DNA of 64,000 nt from Verrucomicrobiota bacterium. GTDB lineage: Bacteria; Verrucomicrobiota; Verrucomicrobiia; Limisphaerales; JACRJZ01. Both the position numbers and the translations under genes were made by a program. Under the pieces are notes generated by a model. That model saw only the letters and a list, made by a program, of their open reading frames with translations. It was not told the origin of the DNA and searched no databases. Of this stretch, positions 54,625 to 63,085 are shown in pieces; position 1 is the stretch's first letter, and every line of letters starts with the position of its first letter. The stretch lies in NCBI GenBank assembly GCA_016219875.1, contig JACRJZ010000054.1:1-64000 (forward strand). Reading direction: 5' to 3'.

Positions 54625-55558
54625 TGTCTCGGTTATCATCCTGACTCGCAACACCTGCGCCCAGACGGTCGAAGCCGTCGCCTCGGCCTGCAACAGCCAG
54701 GACGCGTTGACGAAAGAATTGTTCGTCGTGGACAACGGCAGCACTGATGATTCCCCTCGGGTCATCCCAGCGCGCTTTCCTGCTGTGCGCTACGACGCCA
54801 CGGGCTGCAACCTCGGCTTCGCCCGCGCCGTGAATCGCGCTGCCCGGCAGGCTTCCGGCGAATGGCTGCTGCTCCTCAATTCCGACGCCCGGCTGCAACC
54901 CGACGCGCTCGGTATCGCGGTGGCCTGGATGCGCGCTCATCCTGACTGTGGCATTGCCGGCGCGCAGTTGCTGAACGCGGACGGCTCGCGCCAGAACTCC
55001 ATCGCCAACTTTCCCACCCTCGCCACCGAACTGCTTAACAAGTCGCTCCTGCGTCGGCTGTTTCCGCGGCGATTTCCAGGCAAGGAGCGCAGTTTCAACG
55101 AACCCGTCGATGTCGAGACGGTCGTCGGCGCGTTCTTTCTCGTTCGTAGGAAAGTCTGGGATGCGCTGGGTGGGCTGGACGAACGCTACTACTTCTTCCT
55201 CGAAGAAACGGACTTCTGCCTGGAGGCCAGGAAGTCCGGCACGTGCGTGGTGCATCTGCCGGAGGTGAAAGTCTGGCACGGCCAGGGCCAGACGGCGAAG
55301 AAAGTGCCCGCTGGCGCGCGCATTGAATACTGGCGCTCGCGCTACACCTACTTCCGCAAACAGCACGGGCGGTTCGCCTCCTTCCTGCTGCGAGCCGGCT
55401 TGCTCGTGCGTCTGCTGGTGAACACTTTGGTCAGTATCGCCATCACGGCTGTCTCGCTGGGCTGTGCCGCGAAGTGGAGACAAAAGTGTGGAGTCTATCT
55501 GGCGCTCTGCGGCTGGCACTTGCGCGGCTGCCCGGATGGGGTGGGCTTGCCCAGATGA
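54617..55558 (+). CDS. GT2-family glycosyltransferase (rhamnosyltransferase-like)
   Basis: 313 aa. DVSVIILTRNTCAQTVEAVA, ELFVVDNGSTDDSPRV, the CNLGFARAVNRAARQASGEW stretch, LLLLNSDARLQPDAL and YYFFLEETDFCLEARKSG follow the same pattern as the enzyme at 52823; the two are clearly paralogous, including the C-terminal RAGLLVRLLVNTLVSIAITA hydrophobic segment and a closing CGWHLRGCPDG. Donor sugar probably a deoxyhexose such as rhamnose, inferred from family and from rmlD in the same operon. Confidence 0.9.
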   Translation: MVDVSVIILTRNTCAQTVEAVASACNSQDALTKELFVVDNGSTDDSPRVIPARFPAVRYDATGCNLGFARAVNRAARQASGEWLLLLNSDARLQPDALGIAVAWMRAHPDCGIAGAQLLNADGSRQNSIANFPTLATELLNKSLLRRLFPRRFPGKERSFNEPVDVETVVGAFFLVRRKVWDALGGLDERYYFFLEETDFCLEARKSGTCVVHLPEVKVWHGQGQTAKKVPAGARIEYWRSRYTYFRKQHGRFASFLLRAGLLVRLLVNTLVSIAITAVSLGCAAKWRQKCGVYLALCGWHLRGCPDGVGLPR

Positions 55559-55583
55559 ACCGGCTTGCGCTGAGAGTTCCGTC

Positions 55584-56702
55584 ATGACCGCCCCATTGCG
55601 CATCCTCCAAGTCAACTCCCGCTTCGCCGGTGGCGGCACGGACAATCAAACGCTCGAACTCACCGCCGGGCTGCGGGATCTCGGCGTGCAAGTCCGGCTT
55701 TCCATCCCGGAAGGCACGCGCTGGTTGCCATTGGCGCGCGAGTTGGGGGTGCCGGTCCATGCGTTCCCCGCCCGAAGTTCACTCATGCAGGCGGCCATCC
55801 GCCAATGGCGGAGCGTCATTCGCGCCCATCGCATCCAGATCATCCATGTTCATCAGGGCCGCGATTACTGGCCAGCTATCATGGCTGCGCGGCTGGCAGC
55901 TTGTGGCACACGCATTGTCATCACGCGGCACTTGATGACGCGCCCGCGCCGCTTCACGCGCTGGTTCCTCTTGTCTATGGCGGATGTGGTGGCCGTTTCC
56001 AACGCAGTGCTAGACGTGTTGAAACAAGAACTGCACGGTCCGCTTTCGCGCCTGCACCTGATTTACGGCGGGATCGATACCGCCAAATTTCATCCGGTTC
56101 GGACACCCGCTGCCCTGGACTTCCGCCGACAGCAAGGCTGGGAGCCAGACCACGTCGTCTTTGGCGTTGTGGGGGCATTTGATCTCCCGCGCGGCAAAGG
56201 CCAACTCGAATTGCTGGACGCCGCGTGTCGGCTCCGCGCGGAATTCCCGCACGCCCGTTACGCCATCATCGGGCAGGGCAGTATGGAATCGCTGCTGCGC
56301 GAACGCATCACCACCCTGGGTCTGGAGCAGGCTGTGCGCATCGTTCCTTTTACCGAAAAGATCGCCACGGTCCTAAGCGCGCTGGATGTGCTCACGCACC
56401 CGGCGGTAGGTGCCGAGGCGCTGGGCTTGGTCATCTGGGAGGGGATGTCCTGCGGCAAGCCGGTGATTGCCTCGCGGCTGCACGGCATCCCTGAGGCGTT
56501 CGTCGAAGGAGAACACGGATTCCTCGTCCCGCCCGGCGACGCGGGTGCCCTGGCTGAAGCGATGCGCGCGTTGCTCACCGATCCCGTGCGCTGCCGGCGA
56601 TTCGGGGAAGCCGGGCGTCGGCACATCATCAGGCATTTCAGCCGTGAAATTCTGGCTCGGCAGGTAAACGAGCTGTACTGCGGGTTGCTGACAAACCAGT
56701 GA
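55584..56702 (+). CDS. GT4-family glycosyltransferase
   Basis: 372 aa from ATG 55584. GT-B fold: RILQVNSRFAGGGTDNQTLE at the N-terminus, IIHVHQGRDYWPAIMAARLA, and in the C-terminal nucleotide-binding domain FGVVGAFDLPRGKGQLELLD, ARYAIIGQGSMESLLRERI and the E-x7-E motif EALGLVIWEGMSCGKPVIAS. A retaining transferase acting on nucleotide-sugar donors. It overlaps the next gene at GTGA (56699-56702), so translation is coupled to the heptosyltransferase-like gene. Confidence 0.93.
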   Translation: MTAPLRILQVNSRFAGGGTDNQTLELTAGLRDLGVQVRLSIPEGTRWLPLARELGVPVHAFPARSSLMQAAIRQWRSVIRAHRIQIIHVHQGRDYWPAIMAARLAACGTRIVITRHLMTRPRRFTRWFLLSMADVVAVSNAVLDVLKQELHGPLSRLHLIYGGIDTAKFHPVRTPAALDFRRQQGWEPDHVVFGVVGAFDLPRGKGQLELLDAACRLRAEFPHARYAIIGQGSMESLLRERITTLGLEQAVRIVPFTEKIATVLSALDVLTHPAVGAEALGLVIWEGMSCGKPVIASRLHGIPEAFVEGEHGFLVPPGDAGALAEAMRALLTDPVRCRRFGEAGRRHIIRHFSREILARQVNELYCGLLTNQ

Positions 56703-57685
56703 ACGACGTGCGGAACATCCTGCTCCTCCGCCTCAAGTCCATCGGCGACGTGGTGCTCGCGTTACCGGCCGTCAACCTTGTCCGCGACAATTTTCCCCAG
56801 GCCCGGATCAGTTTCCTGACTTCCAAGGAAAACATCGCCATGGTCAGCGGGTGCGCCGCGGTCGATGAGATCATCGCCCTCGACCGGGCGGCGTACCGGC
56901 GAAAGGACTTCAAAGCAATTTGTGCCGGCACCTTTGAGCTGGTGCGGCGCTTGCGGCGGGAACGGTTCTCCCTTGCGGTGGACTTTCAGGGCTACGGCGA
57001 GACGGCGTTGCTGACGTGGCTCACGCGTGCGCCGCGTCGGTGGGGCAGCGTGTATCGCCGCGGACGGCGCTGGGCCTACACCCAGGGTGTGACGCGGGCC
57101 GCGAATCTCCACCCCGTCGAATGGAACCGGCGCTTGCTGATCGAATGTGGCCTGAAGCCGATGCCGGCGCGGAACGAGTTCGTGTTGCCGGAAGCAGAAA
57201 TTCAATCGGCCCGGCAATTCCTGGCCGCGCACGGCTGCGATTCGGCCCAACCGGTTTTGTACCTGCAACCGTTCACCAGCTCGCCGCAGAAGAACTGGCC
57301 GATGGAACATTACCTGGCCCTGGCCAACCACTGGCGCGCGCGCGGCGTTCAGGTGATGTTCGGCGGCGGACCGGCGGACTTGGCGGCGCTCGAACCGGCG
57401 CGGCGGGCCGGCTTCGTGGTTGCCGCGGGTGTGCCGCGGTTGACCGACGCCGGGCTGATGAAGCTTTCCACCTTGATCGTGGGCGGCGACACGGGTTTCC
57501 TGCACCTGGCGGTGGCTTTGGGCCAACGGGTCCTGATGCTGATGACCCTCAGCGGCGAGGGCAGTGCGATCCCGTTTGGCCATCCTGACTGGGTGGTGAC
57601 GCCGCGGAGCGAGTCGCCGGTGGCCGCAATTGGCCTTGAGAAAGTGGTTCGGGCGAGCGCCGAAGCGTTCCTGGTGAAATCATGA
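56699..57685 (+). CDS. GT9-family glycosyltransferase (heptosyltransferase-like)
   Basis: 328 aa from a GTG start. NILLLRLKSIGDVVLALPAV is the classic ADP-heptose:LPS heptosyltransferase opening; VDFQGYGETALLTWLTRAPR, LQPFTSSPQKNWPMEHYLAL and the late IVGGDTGFLHLAVALGQRVL motif are also diagnostic. This argues that the operon builds an LPS-type core or heptose-containing glycan in a Gram-negative envelope. Coupled by 4-nt overlaps to both neighbours. Confidence 0.93.
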   Translation: MNDVRNILLLRLKSIGDVVLALPAVNLVRDNFPQARISFLTSKENIAMVSGCAAVDEIIALDRAAYRRKDFKAICAGTFELVRRLRRERFSLAVDFQGYGETALLTWLTRAPRRWGSVYRRGRRWAYTQGVTRAANLHPVEWNRRLLIECGLKPMPARNEFVLPEAEIQSARQFLAAHGCDSAQPVLYLQPFTSSPQKNWPMEHYLALANHWRARGVQVMFGGGPADLAALEPARRAGFVVAAGVPRLTDAGLMKLSTLIVGGDTGFLHLAVALGQRVLMLMTLSGEGSAIPFGHPDWVVTPRSESPVAAIGLEKVVRASAEAFLVKS

Positions 57686-58278
57686 TAACGACGGAACTGA
57701 ACGTGGATGAAATCGTCCGCCGGCATTCCGGCTGGACGGTCCAATGGCATGAGGGACCGACGCCCTCGCAGCCCGGCCTGCCCTGGACGGCCATTGAGCA
57801 GAACCATCGCATGAACTTCGAGCTGTGGCATGAGGAGGACCTGGCGCGGCGGGACGATCTGGGTGCGGAACGCGTGCGCCAAGCCAAGCGGGTGATTGAT
57901 CGCTGCAACCAGTCGCGCAATGACGCCATTGAGCAGATTGACACTTGGTTGCTGGCCCAACTCCCTCCCGCCGCCGGCAGCCCGCAACATTCCGAGACGC
58001 CCGGCATGATCATTGACCGGCTCTCCATTCTCTCGCTCAAGCGGTATCACATGCGGCTGGAAGCGGAGCGCGTCTCCGCGTCGGAAGAACACCGCCAGAA
58101 GTGCCGGCTACGCTGCGCCATTCTGGAGGAGCAAGCGCGCGATCTCCAACGGTGCGTGGACAACTTGTTGGCCGAACTGCGGGGCGGGACGCGGCACTTC
58201 AAACTCTACCGGCAGCTCAAGATGTACAACGACGCCAGCCTTAACCCGCAGTTGTACGGCGGCCCGCCCAAGGCATGA
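57682..58278 (+). CDS. DUF4254 protein
   Basis: 198 aa. WTAIEQNHRMNFELWHEEDL, the RVRQAKRVIDRCNQSRNDAI helix, TPGMIIDRLSILSLKRYHMR and FKLYRQLKMYNDASLNPQLY are the conserved stretches of DUF4254, an all-helical family of unknown function repeatedly found next to heptosyltransferases and glycosyltransferases. It overlaps both flanking genes by 4 nt (ATGA). The invariant acidic, His and Arg residues suggest an enzyme or cofactor-binding role in glycan assembly; this is inference from position. Confidence 0.9.
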   Translation: MITTELNVDEIVRRHSGWTVQWHEGPTPSQPGLPWTAIEQNHRMNFELWHEEDLARRDDLGAERVRQAKRVIDRCNQSRNDAIEQIDTWLLAQLPPAAGSPQHSETPGMIIDRLSILSLKRYHMRLEAERVSASEEHRQKCRLRCAILEEQARDLQRCVDNLLAELRGGTRHFKLYRQLKMYNDASLNPQLYGGPPKA

Positions 58279-59033
58279 GCGCCCGCCTGCCGGAATACTT
58301 CACCTCGCTGGCTCCGTTCCGGGATTGGTTCGGACAGGGCTTGCCGATCCTGACCTACCACAAGCTCGGCCCGCGTCCAACCGGCACGCGGCTGAAGGGG
58401 CTTTACGTCGAAACGAGCCTGTTCTCCCGGCAACTGGCGGAACTGCGCGCCGCGGGATTCAAGTCCGCGTCGCTGGACAACCTGAACGTCCCGCCGCAGG
58501 ACCGTGGCCCGGCCATCGTGCTCACTTTTGACGACGGCTTCCGCAACACGCTCGAGTACGGCCTGGCCCCACTGGCGGAACACGGTTTTCACGCGATTCA
58601 GTTTCTGGTTGCGGATCGTTTGGGCCAGACGAATGAATGGGATCTTCCCGCCGGCGAGGTACCGGCGCCGCTCATGGACATGGCCCAAGTCCGCGACTGG
58701 CTGTCCGCCGGACACCAGATCGGCTCGCACACGCTCACGCATCCCTGGCTGACGCGCCTCCCGCTCGCGCAGGCCCGCGAAGAGATCAGCGCCAGCAAGA
58801 AGAAACTGGAGGACGAGTTCGGCGTGGCCATCGCGCACTTCTGCTACCCTTACGGCGATTGGAGCGAAGCCGTGCGCGACCTGGTAGCCGAGGCGGGCTA
58901 CGTCACGGCCTGCACGACGGAGTTCGGCGTGAACCCACCGGGCGCTCATCCGCTTGCGCTCCAGCGCGTGACCGCGCGGTATCGCTCGCGTAACTGGAAG
59001 AACTTCAAGCTTTGGCTGCGGTCGTGGTTCTGA
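58275..59033 (+). CDS. Polysaccharide deacetylase (CE4/NodB-type)
   Basis: 252 aa. NodB-fold motifs: PILTYHKLGPRP, IVLTFDDGFRNTLEYGLAPL with the Asp-Asp metal/catalytic pair, QIGSHTLTHPWLTRLPLAQA with the two metal-binding histidines, and HFCYPYGDWSEAVRDLVAEA. It removes N-acetyl groups from hexosamines of a glycan or its lipid-linked precursor. No signal peptide is seen, so it may act on the cytoplasmic side before export by the ABC transporter encoded next. Confidence 0.92.
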   Translation: MSARLPEYFTSLAPFRDWFGQGLPILTYHKLGPRPTGTRLKGLYVETSLFSRQLAELRAAGFKSASLDNLNVPPQDRGPAIVLTFDDGFRNTLEYGLAPLAEHGFHAIQFLVADRLGQTNEWDLPAGEVPAPLMDMAQVRDWLSAGHQIGSHTLTHPWLTRLPLAQAREEISASKKKLEDEFGVAIAHFCYPYGDWSEAVRDLVAEAGYVTACTTEFGVNPPGAHPLALQRVTARYRSRNWKNFKLWLRSWF

Positions 59034-59100
59034 GGAGAGCGGCCTTCCTGATAAACTGCTCGCTAGCCCCCGCGTAATTCTCCATAGTCACGGCGCGAAC

Positions 59101-60918
59101 ATGACCGACTTCCTGCTCAAGATTTGGCGTCTGGCACTGCCGTATCGCTCGCGGCTGTTGCTCGGTGTCCTGACCGGCTTCGTGGGGGGCTTGATCGAGC
59201 CGCTGATGATCGCCACGGTCACGTTCGTGTACGGGCTGATCTTCCCGTCGGCCCAAGCCGCGCCGCTGGTCGCGCAACTCCAGTTCGCGCCGGATTGGTT
59301 TCGTGAATGGCTCGCTTCCGCCCAGCAAGCCCTCACCTCGGGCGTGACAGGGCATCGCTGGGCCGTGGTGGCACTGGTGGGGACGATTCCGGCGATCCTG
59401 CTTTTGCGCGGCCTGTTCGGCTACTTGAACATCTACTTGCTGCAGTGGGTCGCTACGCGCGTCGTCACGGATTTGCGGGTCCGCCTCTTTGACCACCTGT
59501 TGCGGCTCTCCGCCGGCTTCTTCAGCCGGGCCAACACGGGAGAGCTGATGTCGCGGATCACCAACGACACGTCCACCTTGCAGCAACTGATCAGCTACAA
59601 CACGGCCACGATGGTCAAGGATCCCGTCACGCTGCTCAGCCTGCTGGGCTGGTTGCTTTGGCTCCAGCCCAAGCTCACGCTCATCTCGCTGCTCGTGCTG
59701 CCCGTTTGCGCCCTGCCCATCGTGATTTTCAGCCGCAAGGTGCGCCACTCCAGCCGTGCCATGCAGGCGCAGCTCGCGGACCTCGGCGGGGTGATGTCTG
59801 AGTCGTTCAGCGGCATCCGCGTCATCAAGGCCTACAACCTCGAACCCGCCGTCACGGAAAACTTCCGGGCCACCGCGCGTCGCTTCATCGGGCACTACAT
59901 GCGCATCGTGCGCGCGACGGAGACGCCGGGGCCGTTGATCGAGTTCGTGGGCGCCATCGGCATTTCGCTGGTGCTGGTCTATCTCGCGCTGCAAAGCGGC
60001 GGGCGCACCGGCTCCGCGGATTTCCTCGCCGTCATTCTGGCGATGTTTGCGATGTACCGTCCGCTGAAGAACCTGACCCGGCTGCACAACAACCTGGAGC
60101 AAGCGCGCGCCGCCAGCGAGCGGGTCTTCGAACTGCTCGCCACGCAAACGACCATCCCCGAGCCGGCGCAGCCGAAACCGGTCCGGGCAGCGGGCGCGGA
60201 AATCCAGTTCGACGGCGTGGACTTCGCCTACGGAGAGAAGGCCGTGCTGCGCGGGTTCAGCCTCACGATCCAGCCCGGCCAACTGGTGGCGCTCGTCGGC
60301 CCCAGCGGCTCCGGCAAGACCACGGTGACGAGCCTCTTGCTGCGCTTCTACGATCCGCAGCGCGGCGCGGTGCGCATCGGCGGCACAGACCTCCGCGAGT
60401 TTCACACGCGCGATCTCCGCGGTCAGATCGCTGTCGTTACGCAGGAAACCGTGCTGTTCAACGACACCGTCCGGCGGAACATCGAATTGGGCCGGCCGGG
60501 CGCCGGCGACGCTGAAATCGTGGAAGCCGCCCGACACGCGCACGCGCTCGATTTCATCATGGAAAAGCCCGACGGCTTCGCCACGGTGATCGGCGAGAAG
60601 GGCGGACAGCTTTCCGGCGGGCAGCGCCAGCGCTTGGCCATCGCGCGGGCCATTCTCAAGAACGCGCCGATTCTGGTGTTGGACGAAGCGACCAGCTCGC
60701 TGGACACCGAGTCGGAGCGCGCGGTGCAGGCGGCGTTGGAGGAGTTGATGCAAGGCCGCACCACCATCTGCATCGCGCACCGGCTTTCAACCGTGCAGAA
60801 CGCGGATGTGATCGTGGTGCTCGATCGAGGCCGGATCGTGGAAACGGGCCGCCACAGCGAATTGATCCGGCGCGGCGGGCTTTACCAGAAGCTCTACGAG
60901 ATGCAGTTCCAGGGCTGA
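59101..60918 (+). CDS. MsbA-like ABC exporter (fused permease and ATPase)
   Basis: 605 aa half-transporter. The N-terminal membrane domain has about six helices (LLLGVLTGFVGGLIEPLMIA, VVALVGTIPAILLLRGLFGY and further). The ATPase domain has Walker A GPSGSGKTT near residue 400, signature LSGGQRQRLAIARAI near 504, Walker B ILVLDEATSSLD near 524 and a switch histidine in CIAHRLSTVQ. It resembles lipid A/lipid-linked glycan flippases of the MsbA type and closes the polysaccharide operon after a 67-nt gap, so it probably exports the product or its lipid carrier. Confidence 0.94.
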   Translation: MTDFLLKIWRLALPYRSRLLLGVLTGFVGGLIEPLMIATVTFVYGLIFPSAQAAPLVAQLQFAPDWFREWLASAQQALTSGVTGHRWAVVALVGTIPAILLLRGLFGYLNIYLLQWVATRVVTDLRVRLFDHLLRLSAGFFSRANTGELMSRITNDTSTLQQLISYNTATMVKDPVTLLSLLGWLLWLQPKLTLISLLVLPVCALPIVIFSRKVRHSSRAMQAQLADLGGVMSESFSGIRVIKAYNLEPAVTENFRATARRFIGHYMRIVRATETPGPLIEFVGAIGISLVLVYLALQSGGRTGSADFLAVILAMFAMYRPLKNLTRLHNNLEQARAASERVFELLATQTTIPEPAQPKPVRAAGAEIQFDGVDFAYGEKAVLRGFSLTIQPGQLVALVGPSGSGKTTVTSLLLRFYDPQRGAVRIGGTDLREFHTRDLRGQIAVVTQETVLFNDTVRRNIELGRPGAGDAEIVEAARHAHALDFIMEKPDGFATVIGEKGGQLSGGQRQRLAIARAILKNAPILVLDEATSSLDTESERAVQAALEELMQGRTTICIAHRLSTVQNADVIVVLDRGRIVETGRHSELIRRGGLYQKLYEMQFQG

Positions 60919-60937
60919 TGCGGCGCACCGGTCGTCG

Positions 60938-61930
60938 TCACTGAACTGGCTGGTCGTGGTCCAGGAAGTCGGTGCATACGCGGAAGAAGTCCGCCTCGGT
61001 CTTGGCCCGTCGAATCCGGTGCAGAAACTCCGCCGAAGCCGGCACGCCGGGGCCGACAAAGTTGAGGTACTTCTTCATCATTTCCACCATCGCGGCCTCG
61101 CGGAGCTCCGGGGGCTTGAGCGCCTCGTAAAGCTCGTGGATGTAGCGCAACAGGTCGCGTCCGACGGGCACGAACTCCGGCTCGCCGCGGAGGCGCTGCC
61201 GGATTTGCGCGAAGATCCACGGGTTACGAACCGCGCCTCGCCCGATGGCCAGTCCGCGCGCTCCCGTGAGGCGCAGCACTTCCACCGCACTGTCGGCGGA
61301 GATCACGTTGCCATTGGCCAGCACCGGACAGGGCATCGCTTCGACGGCCCGCGCAATCAGGTCGTGGTGGACCACCGGGCCGTACCTCTCGCGCACGGTG
61401 CGCCCGTGGACGGTGAGCAAGTCGATGGAGTGCTTCGCAAAGAGCGGGAGCACTTGATCAAACTCGGCCACCGACGCGAAACCCAGCCGCGTTTTCACCG
61501 TGAGCTTGGTCGCCACGGCGTCCCGCAAGGCGCCCAAGATGGCATCGACGCGCCACGGTTCGCGCAGCAATCCGCCCCCGGCGCATTTGCGGTACACGAC
61601 CGGCGCGGGGCAGCCGAGGTTCAGGTCCACGCCGGCGATGGGAAGGCGCTGGAGTTCCTTCGCCGTGCGCGTGAGCGTGGGGATGTCGTTGCCGATCATC
61701 TGCGCAATGATGGGACGGCCTGTGGGGTTTTCGGTGATGGACCGCACGATGTGTCGGTCCAGCCGGGAGACGGCGTGGACGCGGAAGTACTCCGTGAAAT
61801 AGAGATCCGCCCCGCCGTAGCGCGCGAGGAGGCGCATGAACGGCAGGTCGGTCACGTCTTGCATTGGCGCCAGGGCCAGCAACGGCTCCGGGCGGGCCAG
61901 CAGGTCTGAGAGTTGGGGCGTCGGAGGCAC
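60938..61930 (-). CDS. tRNA-dihydrouridine synthase
   Basis: 330 aa from a GTG at 61930, chosen for family length; the frame stays open upstream to 62326, but that part overlaps another gene and looks non-coding. FMN-binding TIM barrel: LLALAPMQDVTDLPFMRLLA at the start, IIAQMIGNDIPTLTRTAKEL, the GVDLNLGCPAP motif with catalytic Cys116 in YRKCAGGGLL, then LTVHGRTVRERYGPVVHHDL and VLANGNVISADSAVEVL. Reduces specific uridines in the tRNA D-loop. The subclass (DusA, B or C) is not certain. Convergent with the ABC transporter gene. Confidence 0.93.
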   Translation of the reverse strand: MPPTPQLSDLLARPEPLLALAPMQDVTDLPFMRLLARYGGADLYFTEYFRVHAVSRLDRHIVRSITENPTGRPIIAQMIGNDIPTLTRTAKELQRLPIAGVDLNLGCPAPVVYRKCAGGGLLREPWRVDAILGALRDAVATKLTVKTRLGFASVAEFDQVLPLFAKHSIDLLTVHGRTVRERYGPVVHHDLIARAVEAMPCPVLANGNVISADSAVEVLRLTGARGLAIGRGAVRNPWIFAQIRQRLRGEPEFVPVGRDLLRYIHELYEALKPPELREAAMVEMMKKYLNFVGPGVPASAEFLHRIRRAKTEADFFRVCTDFLDHDQPVQ

Positions 61931-62110
61931 CGTGTCTGGTTCCCGTTTCGGGTGGGGACTATGGCCCAAGCCCGTGCCCTTGTCGCAGAGAAAAGGATGA
62001 CCATGCATCTGCGCCGGTCCTGCGTGGATCGAAGGCTTCGGCCACGCGAAGACGAAGCGAGCATTGACGCGCGCGGCGCAAAGCCCAACACTCCGTCGCG
62101 TTTTCAAACC

Positions 62111-62350
62111 ATGAAGCGGAACATTTTGGTCATACTGTCGAACCGGCTGAACCGAAGCCAGAAGGCACGGTTTGTGGAAGTGGAGTGCGATGACAAGGGC
62201 AACATCCTTAAAGAGCACCCCCTGCGGAGCCAGCCGAAGAAGCCCGTCTATGACGAGGTCTGGGAGAACGACGACGGCAAGACAGAGATGTCCTCCTGCC
62301 GAAGTTTCAAGCGGAAGTACCGCCACGCCCTGGAGAAGCCGAAGGCTTGA
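62111..62350 (+). CDS. Small conserved hypothetical protein
   Basis: 79 aa, beginning MKRNILVILSNRLNRSQKAR and rich in charged residues, with KKPVYDEVWENDDGKTEMSS in the middle and a basic C-terminus (SFKRKYRHALEKPKA). No domain recognised with certainty, but the composition, clean ATG start and orderly codon use are those of a real gene. It may bind nucleic acid given the basic ends; this is only a guess. It is divergent from the dihydrouridine synthase gene, and transcription may share the short region 61931-62110. Confidence 0.72.
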   Translation: MKRNILVILSNRLNRSQKARFVEVECDDKGNILKEHPLRSQPKKPVYDEVWENDDGKTEMSSCRSFKRKYRHALEKPKA

Positions 62351-62391
62351 GTTGTGGGAGCGGCCCTTCCGCTGCTGGGGGCCCGCCGGCG

Positions 62392-62838
62392 CTAGAACGG
62401 TTCAGCCAGGCGCGCCCCTCCGGATTTCCGCCTTGGCGTGACCTTCATCACGGCGCTCAGCATGGTCCGGCGCAGCGTCTCCTCGATTTCTTTTCGCGTG
62501 CTGTTCCAATGCGCATGGGCCGGACAATGTCCGCGGGCCGGGCACTCTTTCAAACCAAACAGGCAGGTCCCGAGAGAGGGGGCGCCCTCGATGGCTTGCA
62601 CGACTTCCAAGAGCGAAATCTCCTCCGGATTCCGGGCCAGAACGACGCCGCCGCGATAGCCTCGTTTGGTTCTCACCAGTCCGCTCTGTACCAACTGGAC
62701 AATGATCTTGGCCAGATATGGCTTCTGCAAGCCGGTGCGGCTGGCGATGTCCCGGACGAAACACGCTTGCGGCACGGAAGCCCCAATGCAGCTCAGTGCA
62801 TGGATGGCGTAGCCGGCGGTTTTCGAAAAGTGCAGCAT
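62392..62838 (-). CDS. Rrf2-family transcriptional regulator
   Basis: 148 aa from ATG 62838 (MLHFSKTAGYAIHALSCIGA); an ATG at 62862 would add 8 residues. The winged helix at residues about 10-60 includes VRDIASRTGLQKPYLAKIIV and QLVQSGLVRTKRGYRGGVVL. The three-cysteine iron-sulfur ligand set typical of IscR/NsrR/RsrR-type members is present in TCLFGLKECPARGHCPAH. It probably senses iron-sulfur status, nitric oxide or redox state. No cognate isc or suf gene is visible nearby. Confidence 0.92.
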   Translation of the reverse strand: MLHFSKTAGYAIHALSCIGASVPQACFVRDIASRTGLQKPYLAKIIVQLVQSGLVRTKRGYRGGVVLARNPEEISLLEVVQAIEGAPSLGTCLFGLKECPARGHCPAHAHWNSTRKEIEETLRRTMLSAVMKVTPRRKSGGARLAEPF

Positions 62839-63085
62839 GTGTCGCGGGGATAGAAACACCATAAGAGTCTCCTCAAGTCAATCCAGTAATCGACTGCGTT
62901 GAACTTATCAAACGCATCTCCCGAAGCCAGTGCTCGAAGAGAGGCCCTGACGAGGCAACTTTGACGCCCTTTGGCAGCCGACATCCGCCGGCTTCATCCC
63001 CGCAGAAACGAGAGCGGACGGCGTCCGCGGCTGCGATTCTGAAGGCTCCGGTGTGGTGCGCTTCAAGCGACCGAACCGTCCCTGC

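Noticed and set aside
61931..62326. N-terminal extension of the dihydrouridine synthase
   Set aside because: The extended frame overlaps the small plus-strand gene, and the extra residues do not resemble the family.
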